Below are positions 35,814 to 44,099 of a DNA stretch of 64,000 nt, piece by piece. Source of the stretch: an uncultured Methanobrevibacter sp. GTDB taxonomy: Archaea; Methanobacteriota; Methanobacteria; Methanobacteriales; Methanobacteriaceae. The first letter of the stretch is position 1; the number at the start of each line of letters is the position of its first letter. The stretch is taken from contig ONJC01000019.1 of assembly GCA_900318035.1 (NCBI GenBank), positions 45,663 through 109,662 of the forward strand, written 5' to 3'. The notes beneath the pieces are model-generated. The model was not told the origin of the DNA and did no database searches. It saw only the letters and a list, made by a program, of their open reading frames with translations. The translations under genes and the position numbers were made by a program.

Positions 35814-35815
35814 AA

Positions 35816-36403
35816 ATGAAGTCAAAAGTTGCCGGATATGTCTTTATAATTAGTAGTTTGTACTATATTATTGCCGAAGTCATCTCTGCAACTTTTTTCA
35901 ACGCTTCTTTTTTTAACACCTATTTTTTCCATACCATATCTCAACTCGGAATTCCAAATGGAAATTCTCCGCTGTTTTGGCTGATGAATTCTGCTTTTAT
36001 CTTAATCGGTCTGGCGGTGATTTTCGGTAATATTTGCGGATTTAAAGATTTCATAGTCAAAAACAGGGCTGTTTTTTATATACTGACATTAGTGACAGGT
36101 TTGGGTGTCATTATCGTCGGTCTGATTCATGGCGGTAATCCTCTGACGTCCGGATATCATACTTTGGGTGCAGTAATGGCAATTCTTGGCGGAAATGTCC
36201 TGTTGATTGTTGTTTCAAAGTCAATGGCAGAATTTGGCCGGTTTCAAAAGATTGTATTTACATTGGGCACAGTTGGTCTGATTGCTTTCTGGATAATGTT
36301 TTTCATTATTGGAAATCATTTCATGCCTGTTTTTGAGAGGCTGTCAGTATATCCTCTGATTGTTTGGACTTTCCTCACAGGCGTTTACATCATCAGAAAT
36401 TAA
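35816..36403 (+). CDS. DUF998 family membrane protein
   Basis: The 195-residue protein has six hydrophobic segments. AGYVFIISSLYYIIAEVISA, HTISQLGIPNGNSPLFWLMN and GLIHGGNPLTSGYHTLGAVM match the DUF998 pattern, a family of unknown function with a conserved His and Gly in these loops. The gene starts 2 bases after the SAP gene stop, completing the LtrA-SAP-DUF998 operon. Confidence 0.8.
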   Translation: MKSKVAGYVFIISSLYYIIAEVISATFFNASFFNTYFFHTISQLGIPNGNSPLFWLMNSAFILIGLAVIFGNICGFKDFIVKNRAVFYILTLVTGLGVIIVGLIHGGNPLTSGYHTLGAVMAILGGNVLLIVVSKSMAEFGRFQKIVFTLGTVGLIAFWIMFFIIGNHFMPVFERLSVYPLIVWTFLTGVYIIRN

Positions 36404-36426
36404 AATTAGGCATGATTATTCTTAAT

Positions 36427-36446
36427 AGTTAAATAGTTATTTAACT
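36427..36446. repeat. 20-base inverted repeat
   Basis: AGTTAAATA-GT-TATTTAACT is a perfect palindrome 23 bases after the DUF998 stop and about 90 bases before the TATA box (TTTATATA, 36532-36539) of the next gene. It could be a transcript end or a protein-binding site. Confidence 0.35.
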
Positions 36447-36573
36447 AATTTTTATAGCTATGTTTAATATTTTTGATATGCATCTTATTTTCAACGGATT
36501 TTTTTGACCTTATCTACATATAGACATAAAAGTTTATATAGTTTGTAGGATAATTATTTTTAAAGGTGATATT

Positions 36574-36822
36574 ATGACAAATCTAGATAAAAATATCGAA
36601 GAAGAAATTTTAGCAATTGTCGAAAAATATCAAAAAGAAAATACAAAACTTCTAAACTATCTAATAACTGATGATGAGATTACATTTTTCTCACCATTGG
36701 CAAACGGTAAATCAATAACTGCTGAAGACCTGCAAAAAGTTGCAGATATTTTAAAAGGATCCTTCATTGGAATGGAAATCGTAAACCAGGAATACAGATT
36801 TAAATTCAAATGCGGATTATAG
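36574..36822 (+). CDS. Hypothetical protein, 82 residues
   Basis: I do not recognise it. The acidic, soluble protein opens with a helical region (LDKNIEEEILAIVEKYQKEN) and has a strand-rich second half ending in FKFKCGL. TATA (TTTATATA) and AAAGGTGAT are well placed before the ATG, and a T-tract follows the stop, so it is a good independent gene. Confidence 0.65.
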   Translation: MTNLDKNIEEEILAIVEKYQKENTKLLNYLITDDEITFFSPLANGKSITAEDLQKVADILKGSFIGMEIVNQEYRFKFKCGL

Positions 36823-36849
36823 GAGTTTCACACACTCCTAACTTTTTTT

Positions 36850-37383
36850 TTAATTTAATTTTTCCAAATCATATTCAAAAAGATGGAATTTTTCCAAACC
36901 AACTGCGGGATGGAACATTTCAACGGTATCAACATATTCGAATCCGAACCTCTTGAAGACATTCAGGGCTCCATCATTTCCATGGATGATATCCACTCTA
37001 ATGGTTTTTTTGTTGTTTTTTTGTCCATACATTTTAATCTGGCCAAAAATTTCTTTTCCAATTCCTTTCCCCGCTAAATCGGAAGCTATTGCAAATGTGT
37101 GAATTACAATAATTTCATTGGGATTTGCATTAACGCCCCAGTTTATACACTCATACTCTGGGTCAAATCTATTGTTCAAAACAACACATGCTATTATTTC
37201 ACGGTTTTTTGTGCAGATATACAATTCTTCTTTTTCAATATTTGTTTTAATGTATTCCAGATTAGGATATCTTTCATTCCATTTTGGATTGAATTCAGTG
37301 CCGTTAATGGAATTGATGACATTCTGATAGAATTCCAATATATGTTCTGCATCGCCAATATCTGCTTTTTTAAGTCCAATCAT
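36850..37383 (-). CDS. GNAT family N-acetyltransferase
   Basis: The 177-residue protein has the acetyl-CoA binding motif A in IVIHTFAIASDLAGKGIGKE, motif B-like IRVDIIHGNDGALNVFKRFG and the closing FEYVDTVEMFH. The substrate is unknown; small-molecule or protein N-acetylation are both possible. It starts 1 base after the QueG-like gene and is co-transcribed with it. Confidence 0.85.
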   Translation of the reverse strand: MIGLKKADIGDAEHILEFYQNVINSINGTEFNPKWNERYPNLEYIKTNIEKEELYICTKNREIIACVVLNNRFDPEYECINWGVNANPNEIIVIHTFAIASDLAGKGIGKEIFGQIKMYGQKNNKKTIRVDIIHGNDGALNVFKRFGFEYVDTVEMFHPAVGLEKFHLFEYDLEKLN

Positions 37384-37384
37384 A

Positions 37385-38065
37385 TTATTTTCCGTTTTCC
37401 AGATAATTCAGTGTGAGCTTGCATTCGCTCATGCATTTTGTACATCCTAACCCTGCCTTATATTGGCTAATGATATACTCTCCGCAGGCTTCAATATCAA
37501 TAATGTCTTTTCTGTTCAGCCGGTCATTCCATTTTTGGGGATTGATTGCATCAACCGGACAGGCTTCCTGGCAATTTGTACACTCATCGCACTGTGAATC
37601 GGTTATTGGCTTGCCGAATTCCAATGGCATGTCTGTCAGTATGCCTCCAAGAGCAACTGCTGAACCGTATTCCTGTGTTACAAATAATGCAGAACGTCCA
37701 ATCCATCCGAGTCCTGCTTTGGTAGCTATTGTTTTGTAGGGAAGAATGCTTAACAATTTTTCCATATCGCATTCGTTTCGTTTCATTGTCAGTGCAAAGG
37801 CATCATATCCAAGACTTTTTATGTATCTCTCGCCTTTGTGGGATATTTTGGTCAGTTTTCCAATTTGCCTGTGGAATGATTTCCAGTATTCTTCATATTC
37901 CTCATCTTTGACTAACTGTATTGTTTCAGCCGGAATTTTTAAAACAAGACTTATTCCGTTGGGAAAATCGACGAATTCACTTGCAAGACCATTTACGTCT
38001 GCAAATCCAACTTTGCTTGCACCTAAACTTATCAAGTATTCTTTAAGTTCATTCATCTCAGACAT
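37385..38065 (-). CDS. QueG-like 4Fe-4S double-cluster protein
   Basis: The 226-residue protein has the flavodoxin-free N-terminal half seen in epoxyqueuosine reductase relatives (TIATKAGLGWIGRSALFVTQ) and eight cysteines for two clusters: CDECTNCQEACP and the later CGEYII and CTKCMSEC. True QueG is longer and binds cobalamin, and archaea use archaeosine, so this is more likely a relative with another reductive task. ATG at 38065 gives the complete domain; no clear ribosome binding site is seen. Confidence 0.8.
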   Translation of the reverse strand: MSEMNELKEYLISLGASKVGFADVNGLASEFVDFPNGISLVLKIPAETIQLVKDEEYEEYWKSFHRQIGKLTKISHKGERYIKSLGYDAFALTMKRNECDMEKLLSILPYKTIATKAGLGWIGRSALFVTQEYGSAVALGGILTDMPLEFGKPITDSQCDECTNCQEACPVDAINPQKWNDRLNRKDIIDIEACGEYIISQYKAGLGCTKCMSECKLTLNYLENGK

Positions 38066-38146
38066 GATATTCTGTTTATTTATACAAAAATATAAATACT
38101 ATGGTACTATAACTTTTGAATGAATAATTAATAGTGTAGTGATTAA

Positions 38147-39010
38147 ATGAAAGATATCGATGTTTTAATTGAAGCTTTGCCTTACATTAAAAAATTTCAT
38201 GGTAAAAAAATTTTAATTAAATATGGCGGACATGCAATGGTGGATGAAGAAGCAAAGTCATCTACAGCACGTGACACTGTTTTACTCAAATATGTGGGAA
38301 TGAAACCTTTAATTGTACACGGCGGAGGTCCTGAAATTTCAAGGTCCATGGATAAACTGGGAAAAGAGCCAAAATTCATTAAGGGTTTAAGGGTAACTGA
38401 TAAGGAAACAATGGAAATTATCGAAATGGTTTTGGTTGGTAAAATCTCAACAGAAATTGTATCAGAACTCATTAAACATGATGGTGATGCTATAAGCTTG
38501 TCCGGAAAGGATTCAAGTTTAATATTTGCCCATAAAAAACCTGCAAGCAAAATTGATGAGGAAATCGTTGATTTAGGTCTTGTTGGTGAAATCGATTGTG
38601 TAAATACTGATTTGCTGGAAATGTTCTTGGAACATGAGTACATTCCAGTAATATCTCCTGTTGGTATTGCAATGGATGGAACCAGTTTGAATTTGAATGC
38701 CGATACTGCGGCCGGTGAAGTTGCAAGTGCGATTGATGCTGAAAAATTAATAATATTGACTGATGTTCCTGGTGTTTTAAGAGACCCTAGCGATCCGGAT
38801 ACTCTGATTCCAAAAATAACAATTGATGAGATTCCTGGATTAATCGAAGATGGAATTATTTCCGGAGGAATGATTCCAAAAATAGAAACATGTGTTAAAG
38901 CCATTGAAAATGGTGTTGAATCCTGTCATATCATTGACGGTCGTAAAAAACACTCATTGCTTTTAGAAGTATTCACCACCAATGGTATTGGAACTATGAT
39001 TTGCAAATAA
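38147..39010 (+). CDS. argB: Acetylglutamate kinase
   Basis: ArgB phosphorylates N-acetylglutamate with ATP, the second step of arginine synthesis. The 287-residue protein has the ATP and substrate motifs [47 protein letters not shown] and [21 protein letters not shown]-like element is at about 38089-38098, and GTGAT precedes the ATG. It is monocistronic here; argJ is at 22.0 kb. Confidence 0.95.
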   Translation: MKDIDVLIEALPYIKKFHGKKILIKYGGHAMVDEEAKSSTARDTVLLKYVGMKPLIVHGGGPEISRSMDKLGKEPKFIKGLRVTDKETMEIIEMVLVGKISTEIVSELIKHDGDAISLSGKDSSLIFAHKKPASKIDEEIVDLGLVGEIDCVNTDLLEMFLEHEYIPVISPVGIAMDGTSLNLNADTAAGEVASAIDAEKLIILTDVPGVLRDPSDPDTLIPKITIDEIPGLIEDGIISGGMIPKIETCVKAIENGVESCHIIDGRKKHSLLLEVFTTNGIGTMICK

Positions 39011-39014
39011 ATCA

Positions 39015-39046
39015 TAGTCATTTTCTTTTTTTTTAAATCTTTTTTT
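39015..39046. terminator. T-tract between convergent argB and the acyl-CoA ligase gene
   Basis: Two long T-runs (TTTTCTTTTTTTTT and CTTTTTTTTT) fill the short gap after argB. They fit archaeal U-tract termination for the plus strand. On the minus strand the gap has only A-runs, so the opposite transcript must end within argB. Confidence 0.45.
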
Positions 39047-40516
39047 TTAAGACTTAAACATTTTTCTAAGTTCTCGTCTAAGTAATTTCCAGCCGTTTAC
39101 TCTTGGAAGCTCATCAAGCGGAAATATTTTCTTCGGAACTTTATATCTGGATAAGTTTTCACGGGCATATTCTATTAACCCTTCATCATCAGATTCATTT
39201 TCCCATACGACAGCGGCAACAGGTATTTCTCCTCTGTGACAGTCATTTATGCTGAAAATAGCTATTTCTTTTACTGAGGGATATTTAATCAGAACCTCTT
39301 CTACTTCAGTCGGATAGATTTTCCATCCGCTCATTACAATCATGTCTTTTTTTCTGTCAGTAATGAACAAACGGTTATCTTCATCAAGATATCCTATATC
39401 TCCTGTTAAAAACCATCCGTCATCCAAAAATGATGCTTTGGTTTTCTCTTCATTTCCCCAATAACCTTTTGCAATTGCAGGTCCTCTAAGGGCAATTTCT
39501 CCCTGTTTGTATGATGGTAATGTTATTGAACAATCAAGCTCATCGACAATTTTGACTTCTGAAAAGCAAACCGGATGACCTACACTTTCAAATCTGTCTG
39601 CTTCCCAATAGTCTTCCGGTCTGATAACAGTTCCGGTTCCGATTACGATGGATTCTGACAGTCCGTAAGCGTTAATGATTGGTATCTGATAGGTTTGGTG
39701 GAAATCTTTCCATATCTTTTTGTGCAGAGGTCCTCCCCCTGAAATGATTTCACGCACGGTTTTAAGGTGTTTTCTTCCGTCCATTGTTGTTAGTGAGTGT
39801 ATTACGGGAGGCATTCCGCTTAGGACAGTTACCTTTTCATGTTCGCATAGCTTTAAATATTCATCAAGGTTAAACTGTTCCATCATTATGTAGTAGGCCG
39901 CTGCTCTCAGGGCTGAAATTGCCCAGGAAAGTCCGACATGAGCCATGGGATAAATTCCCAAAAACACATCATCCTGTTTTAATGTTAAAACATCACATTC
40001 ATTGTGGATTGCAGTAAAATAGTTTCCATGAGTAAGCATTGCACCTTTTGGCTTTCCTGTTGTTCCTGAGGTATATTGAAGTTGACATAAGTCATCCCAA
40101 TCGGTTGATGTAGCTTGCAGGACTTCACGGTCCTTAAAATCATTTATATTCTCGGGGATGTAGGTGGCAATGTCAATGATGTCTTCAGCTTTGCTGTCTG
40201 TAATCATCAGTTTTGCCTGGGAGTCGCTTGCGATATATTCAAGTTCGGATGCGGTAAATACTCTGTTTGTCGGAATGGCTATTGCGCCTATTCTCCAGAT
40301 TGCAAAAAGTGAAAATAAGTATTCTTCGGAATTTTTTAAATAAATAAGAACTCTGTCTCCTTTGTTTACTCCCAACTCTTTAAGTTCACGTCCAAGTTCG
40401 GATACTATTGACAGTATTTCTCCGGAATTGTATTTGTTTCCGGTTGTTGGGTTGTACAGCACATCCTTGTCTAATCTTTTTGAATTTGCATCCAGGAAAG
40501 TGGTAATATTCAGCAT
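39047..40516 (-). CDS. Acyl-CoA synthetase family (class I adenylate-forming enzyme)
   Basis: The 489-residue enzyme activates a carboxylic acid with ATP. It shows the P-loop YTSGTTGKPKGAMLTHGN, the adenylate motif INAYGLSES, DDGWFLTGDIGYLDEDNRLF and ITDRKKDMIVMSGWKIYP, and a C-terminal Lys in RVNGWKLLRREL, where Trp replaces the usual Gly before Lys. It is slightly shorter than fatty-acid CoA ligases. The start directly abuts the leuB stop, so it is the second gene of a leuB operon. Its acid substrate is unknown; branched-chain or aryl acids are possible. Confidence 0.87.
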   Translation of the reverse strand: MLNITTFLDANSKRLDKDVLYNPTTGNKYNSGEILSIVSELGRELKELGVNKGDRVLIYLKNSEEYLFSLFAIWRIGAIAIPTNRVFTASELEYIASDSQAKLMITDSKAEDIIDIATYIPENINDFKDREVLQATSTDWDDLCQLQYTSGTTGKPKGAMLTHGNYFTAIHNECDVLTLKQDDVFLGIYPMAHVGLSWAISALRAAAYYIMMEQFNLDEYLKLCEHEKVTVLSGMPPVIHSLTTMDGRKHLKTVREIISGGGPLHKKIWKDFHQTYQIPIINAYGLSESIVIGTGTVIRPEDYWEADRFESVGHPVCFSEVKIVDELDCSITLPSYKQGEIALRGPAIAKGYWGNEEKTKASFLDDGWFLTGDIGYLDEDNRLFITDRKKDMIVMSGWKIYPTEVEEVLIKYPSVKEIAIFSINDCHRGEIPVAAVVWENESDDEGLIEYARENLSRYKVPKKIFPLDELPRVNGWKLLRRELRKMFKS

Positions 40517-41506
40517 TTAGATTAACTCCTTTACAATTGCTTTTGTAATTTCAATGGTGCTTGCATCTCCTCCAAGATCGGGAGTTCTAATCTTGCAGTC
40601 TGCAACTACTTTTTCCACTGCATTTTTGATGTCGTTTGCAGTTTCCCATTCTCCCAGATAATCAAGCATCATTGAAGCGGAAAGTATCATTGAGCATGGA
40701 TTTGCAACATGTTTTCCTGCAATGTCAGGTGCTGAACCGTGAACCGGTTCGAATAATCCGTTGCGATCTCCGATATTTCCGGATGGAGCAAGTCCTAATC
40801 CTCCGACGAGTCCTGCACTTTCGTCTGATAAAATGTCTCCGAACAAATTGGTTGATACAATAACGTCAAAGTTTTGTGGCTGTGTTACAAGATACATTGC
40901 CATTGCATCCACATAGTAGTCTTCAGTTTTGATTTGAGGATATTGTTTGGCAATATTGTAGAAGCTTTCCTTGAAAACGCCGTCGGTCTTTTTGAGGACA
41001 TTACTCTTGTGAACGCATGTGACCTTTGACTGGCCTCTCTTTATGCACAGGTTGAATGCCACCTTTGAGATTCTCTCTGATGCCTTTCTTGTGATTACTC
41101 TTTCTGCAATCATCCTGTTTTCATCACCGTATTCAAGTTGTGAATAGAGTCCTTCGGTATTTTCACGAACGATTACAAAATCAATGTCGTCTCTGAGGCA
41201 ATTAACTCCTTTATATGATTTTATAGGTCTTATATTTGCATACACGTTCAATGCTTGTCTTAAATTGATGATCGGACTAGGTTGTCCTGGTGTTGATGTT
41301 GATGCTCCAAACAGTACTGCATCACTTTTTTCAGCTATTCTGATAGTTTCTTCAGGTAATGTAACTCCATTTTTATTATAACAGTCAAAACCAGCTTCAC
41401 CATATTCAAAACTAAATTCTATGTCTATTTTGTCAAGCAGATACTCGCAAGCATTCATCACTTCTTGACCTATTCCGTCTCCCGCTATAATTGCAATATC
41501 ATACAT
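40517..41506 (-). CDS. leuB: 3-Isopropylmalate dehydrogenase (LeuB-type)
   Basis: This decarboxylating dehydrogenase works in leucine synthesis. The 329-residue protein has IIAGDGIGQEV, the metal and substrate residues of FVIVRENTEGLYSQLEYGD, and TNLFGDILSDESAGLVGGLG and EPVHGSAPDIAGK. The sequence IRPIKSYKGVNCLRDDIDF resembles methanogen LeuB more than the AksF homoisocitrate dehydrogenase used for coenzyme B, as I recall those proteins, but AksF or a dual role cannot be ruled out. The acyl-CoA ligase gene follows at once. Confidence 0.82.
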   Translation of the reverse strand: MYDIAIIAGDGIGQEVMNACEYLLDKIDIEFSFEYGEAGFDCYNKNGVTLPEETIRIAEKSDAVLFGASTSTPGQPSPIINLRQALNVYANIRPIKSYKGVNCLRDDIDFVIVRENTEGLYSQLEYGDENRMIAERVITRKASERISKVAFNLCIKRGQSKVTCVHKSNVLKKTDGVFKESFYNIAKQYPQIKTEDYYVDAMAMYLVTQPQNFDVIVSTNLFGDILSDESAGLVGGLGLAPSGNIGDRNGLFEPVHGSAPDIAGKHVANPCSMILSASMMLDYLGEWETANDIKNAVEKVVADCKIRTPDLGGDASTIEITKAIVKELI

Positions 41507-41683
41507 TATTTCACTTAAAACATTTTTTTGTTATACTTATATTATTTCCATTTTATGGTATATAATTTTTATAAAAAAATTTTGTTCGTATACTATCGAA
41601 ATACTTTTATATTACCAAAGTATAATAGTATATTAATACAAAAATAAGATTAGATTTCCTATTGAATTTTGTGAGGGATTGAG

Positions 41684-42148
41684 ATGGAAAGAAGTATCGA
41701 CGAATTAATTGAATTATTGAATGACAAAGATGATTTTGTTGTTGAAGATGCCATTGGAGAATTGGAATTGAGAAAGGATGAATCTTTAGATCCTTTAATT
41801 GATGCATTATCCAGCAGGAAGAAAAATATCAGATTACATGCAGCAACCCTGCTTGGTGCAATCAACGATCCAAAAGCGATTCCTGCATTAATTGAAACTT
41901 TAAAAGACAACAACAAGTTAGTTAGAAGGGAAGCATCCACAGCCTTAAGCCGTATGGGCGGACCTGCAGTTGACCCTTTAATCGGAATATTGGATGATGA
42001 GGACTGGAGAGTAAGGGGTGCAGCAGCATGGGCACTCGGAAACATCGGTGATGAAAAGGCTATTCCTGCACTTGAAAAATTGCTTGACGATGAAAGCGGT
42101 TTTGTAAAACAAGGCGCACAAAGTGCAATTGCTTCAATCAAGAAATAA
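41684..42148 (+). CDS. HEAT-repeat (PBS lyase-like) protein
   Basis: The 154-residue protein consists of about five HEAT-like repeats with recurring LIDALSSRKKNIRLHAATLLG, PALIETLKDNNKLVRREAST and WRVRGAAAWALGNIG. Such helical arrays bind proteins; the phycobilin lyase name is historic. GAGGGA precedes the ATG, TATA-like TTTTATATTA is near 41606-41615. It is a single-gene unit. A smaller variant of the same fold lies at 46.3 kb. Confidence 0.85.
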   Translation: MERSIDELIELLNDKDDFVVEDAIGELELRKDESLDPLIDALSSRKKNIRLHAATLLGAINDPKAIPALIETLKDNNKLVRREASTALSRMGGPAVDPLIGILDDEDWRVRGAAAWALGNIGDEKAIPALEKLLDDESGFVKQGAQSAIASIKK

Positions 42149-42392
42149 TTTTTTTATTTCTTGCTTTTTTTTGTTTTTTTGATATTTTCATTGAGTTATA
42201 TTCATTTTTTAGACTAACATTAACGGTCAGCTATTTTTATGCATCACATTTTTCCAGGTATTGTATGCTATTTCTTGGTTAAACAAATAGGTAAATGTAT
42301 ATTTTTTTCATTTTTTTAATTTTATTTTTATTATTTTCTAAACATTGTTTATAAAATTTTTATTTTAACTACTTTTTTTCAGAATTTTTTCT
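42149..42392. other. AT-rich gap before the glutamate synthase promoter
   Basis: About 240 bases with T-runs at 42150-42180 that probably end the HEAT-repeat transcript. No gene, RNA or repeat is evident before the NrpR-type operators. Confidence 0.35.
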
Positions 42393-42396
42393 AGTC

Positions 42397-42410
42397 GGAA
42401 GATATCTTCC
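42397..42410 (+). promoter_or_regulatory. NrpR-type operator 1 of the glutamate synthase promoter
   Basis: GGAA-GATATC-TTCC is a perfect palindrome of the GGAA-N6-TTCC class, 7 bases before the TATA box TTTATATA (42417-42424). Occupancy would cover the BRE. With operator 2 it brackets the promoter; their centres are 51 bases apart, about five helical turns. Confidence 0.75.
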
Positions 42411-42447
42411 AACACATTTATATACTTGTTTTATTATAGTATAATAC

Positions 42448-42461
42448 GGAAGTTATTTTCC
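42448..42461 (+). promoter_or_regulatory. NrpR-type operator 2 of the glutamate synthase promoter
   Basis: GGAA-GTTATT-TTCC lies about 25 bases after the TATA box, at the expected transcription start. Two operators in this order are known for nitrogen-controlled methanogen promoters such as glnA, where NrpR represses when 2-oxoglutarate is low. Confidence 0.72.
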
Positions 42462-42492
42462 GACTAAAATTATTTTATGTGGAGGACTAAAA

Positions 42493-43410
42493 TTGTGTGG
42501 AATCGCAGGAATCGTTTATAAAGATAAGGAATTGCATAATATCGGTAATGACATGACCAATATGCTCCACCAATTACAGCATAGGGGGCCTGATTCAGCA
42601 GGATACTCTATTTACGGTGGAACTGGTCTTGAAGAGAATGAATACATTTTAAAAATTCAAGTAAAAGAAAGTGAAAAGTTGCTTGATAAAGTCAAACATG
42701 CTATCAACTTCATCACTCCAATCAAACAGGATGCCATCCTGCCTTCCGTTGGAGATTCATTCATCTATAAATGCAAAATATCTTTGGACGAATTTTCCCA
42801 GCTGAAACCACTGATTACAAAAGTGGACACCATAGATGATGTCATTGTAATCAACGGCAGCCACGACTTTGAAATGATAAAGGATGTGGGTTCCGTACTT
42901 GATATTGCCGACAGGTATGATGTAAGGGATGTAAAGGGAACACATGCAATTGGACATACACGTTTCTCAACAGAAAGTGGTGTTGACAGATACCATGCAC
43001 ATCCTTTCCAGACTTACATTGTACGTGACATTTCAGTAGTGCACAACGGACAGATTACAAATTACTGGAAAATCCGTGATCCTCTTGAAAGGAAAGGACA
43101 CGTGTTCGAAACATTCAATGACACTGAATGTCTGGTTCACTACATTGCAGATAAACTTGCTACAGGTTATTCTCTTGAGGAAGCCCTGGAGCAATCCGTA
43201 GAGGATATGGACGGTCCGTTTTCATACATTATAGGAACTCCACAAGGAATCGGAATAGCTAAAGACAAGTTGGGCCTGAGGCCGGGTGTAATGGCAGAAA
43301 CCGATGATGTGTTTGCAATTGCATCAGAAGAGGTATCCTTAAGGGAAGTGGTTGACACACGCCATGTAGAGCAGATTTCCCCTGGCGAAGTAATGGTATA
43401 TGAAATATAG
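42493..43410 (+). CDS. Glutamate synthase, amidotransferase (glutaminase) subunit
   Basis: This subunit releases ammonia from glutamine for the synthase. The start is TTG at 42493: GGAGG lies 7 bases before it and it places the catalytic cysteine at residue 2 (CGIAGIVYKD), which the Ntn-hydrolase mechanism needs. Other class II motifs are LQHRGPDSAGYSIYGG, GHTRFSTESGVDRYHAHPF and VVHNGQITNYWKIRD. The 305-residue length fits the separate archaeal subunit. It is first of three cotranscribed genes that together equal one bacterial GltB. Confidence 0.9.
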   Translation: MCGIAGIVYKDKELHNIGNDMTNMLHQLQHRGPDSAGYSIYGGTGLEENEYILKIQVKESEKLLDKVKHAINFITPIKQDAILPSVGDSFIYKCKISLDEFSQLKPLITKVDTIDDVIVINGSHDFEMIKDVGSVLDIADRYDVRDVKGTHAIGHTRFSTESGVDRYHAHPFQTYIVRDISVVHNGQITNYWKIRDPLERKGHVFETFNDTECLVHYIADKLATGYSLEEALEQSVEDMDGPFSYIIGTPQGIGIAKDKLGLRPGVMAETDDVFAIASEEVSLREVVDTRHVEQISPGEVMVYEI

Positions 43411-43419
43411 GTGGTCATG

Positions 43420-44088
43420 ATGGAAGTGTTTGAAATAGATGCAGAGAAACTGACTCCGCGTGAGGTAAACTCACAAATAAAAAGTGCAGCAGATGAATAT
43501 GATAAAATCATCATTAGAAATCCGAATGCAAACCATTACCTTGCAGCAGGAGTAACGGAAGATGTGGAAATAGAATTCGATGGTTCCGTAGGATACTTCG
43601 GAGGCTGCATGTGTGACGGTCCTAAAATAACAATCAACGGAAATGCGGGCTGGTTTGTAGGTGATAATCTCACAGGCGGTGAAGTAATAGTTGAAGGAAC
43701 AGCCGGTGATGGTGCAGGTCAGGGAATTTATGATGGAACTGTAGTGGTAAAGGAATCCGTCGGTTCAAGAACTGGTGAAATCATGAAAAACGGTACAATA
43801 ATCATAGGTGGAAACTCAGGTTTCATGACAGGAATTTTCATGATGGGAGGCAGAATCATCATTCTCGGAGATGTCGGTGATGATGTCGCCGAATCCATCA
43901 TTCGAGGAGTCGTATATGTCAGGGGCAAAATCAAAAGCCTGGGAAATAATGCAAAAATAGAAGAGATGACATTTGAGGATTCACTTGAAGTTGAAGAGAT
44001 ACTGTCCAAATACGAATTTGAAGTTGATGATATTTCCCAATTTAAAAAAATTGTTCCGGAAAGTACAAGGCCATTTTACGGTCATTAG
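43420..44088 (+). CDS. Glutamate synthase GXGXG-domain subunit
   Basis: The 222-residue protein is a right-handed beta-helix with many G-x-x-G-x-x turns: GYFGGCMCDGPKITINGNAG, GGEVIVEGTAGDGAGQGIYD and MKNGTIIIGGNSGFMTGIF. It corresponds to the C-terminal domain of bacterial glutamate synthase and resembles the FwdC/FmdC fold. It holds the complex together. ATG at 43420 is taken because GGTGG is about 5 bases upstream; ATG 43417 and GTG 43411 are alternatives. Confidence 0.88.
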   Translation: MEVFEIDAEKLTPREVNSQIKSAADEYDKIIIRNPNANHYLAAGVTEDVEIEFDGSVGYFGGCMCDGPKITINGNAGWFVGDNLTGGEVIVEGTAGDGAGQGIYDGTVVVKESVGSRTGEIMKNGTIIIGGNSGFMTGIFMMGGRIIILGDVGDDVAESIIRGVVYVRGKIKSLGNNAKIEEMTFEDSLEVEEILSKYEFEVDDISQFKKIVPESTRPFYGH

Positions 44089-44099
44089 GAGGATAAAAT

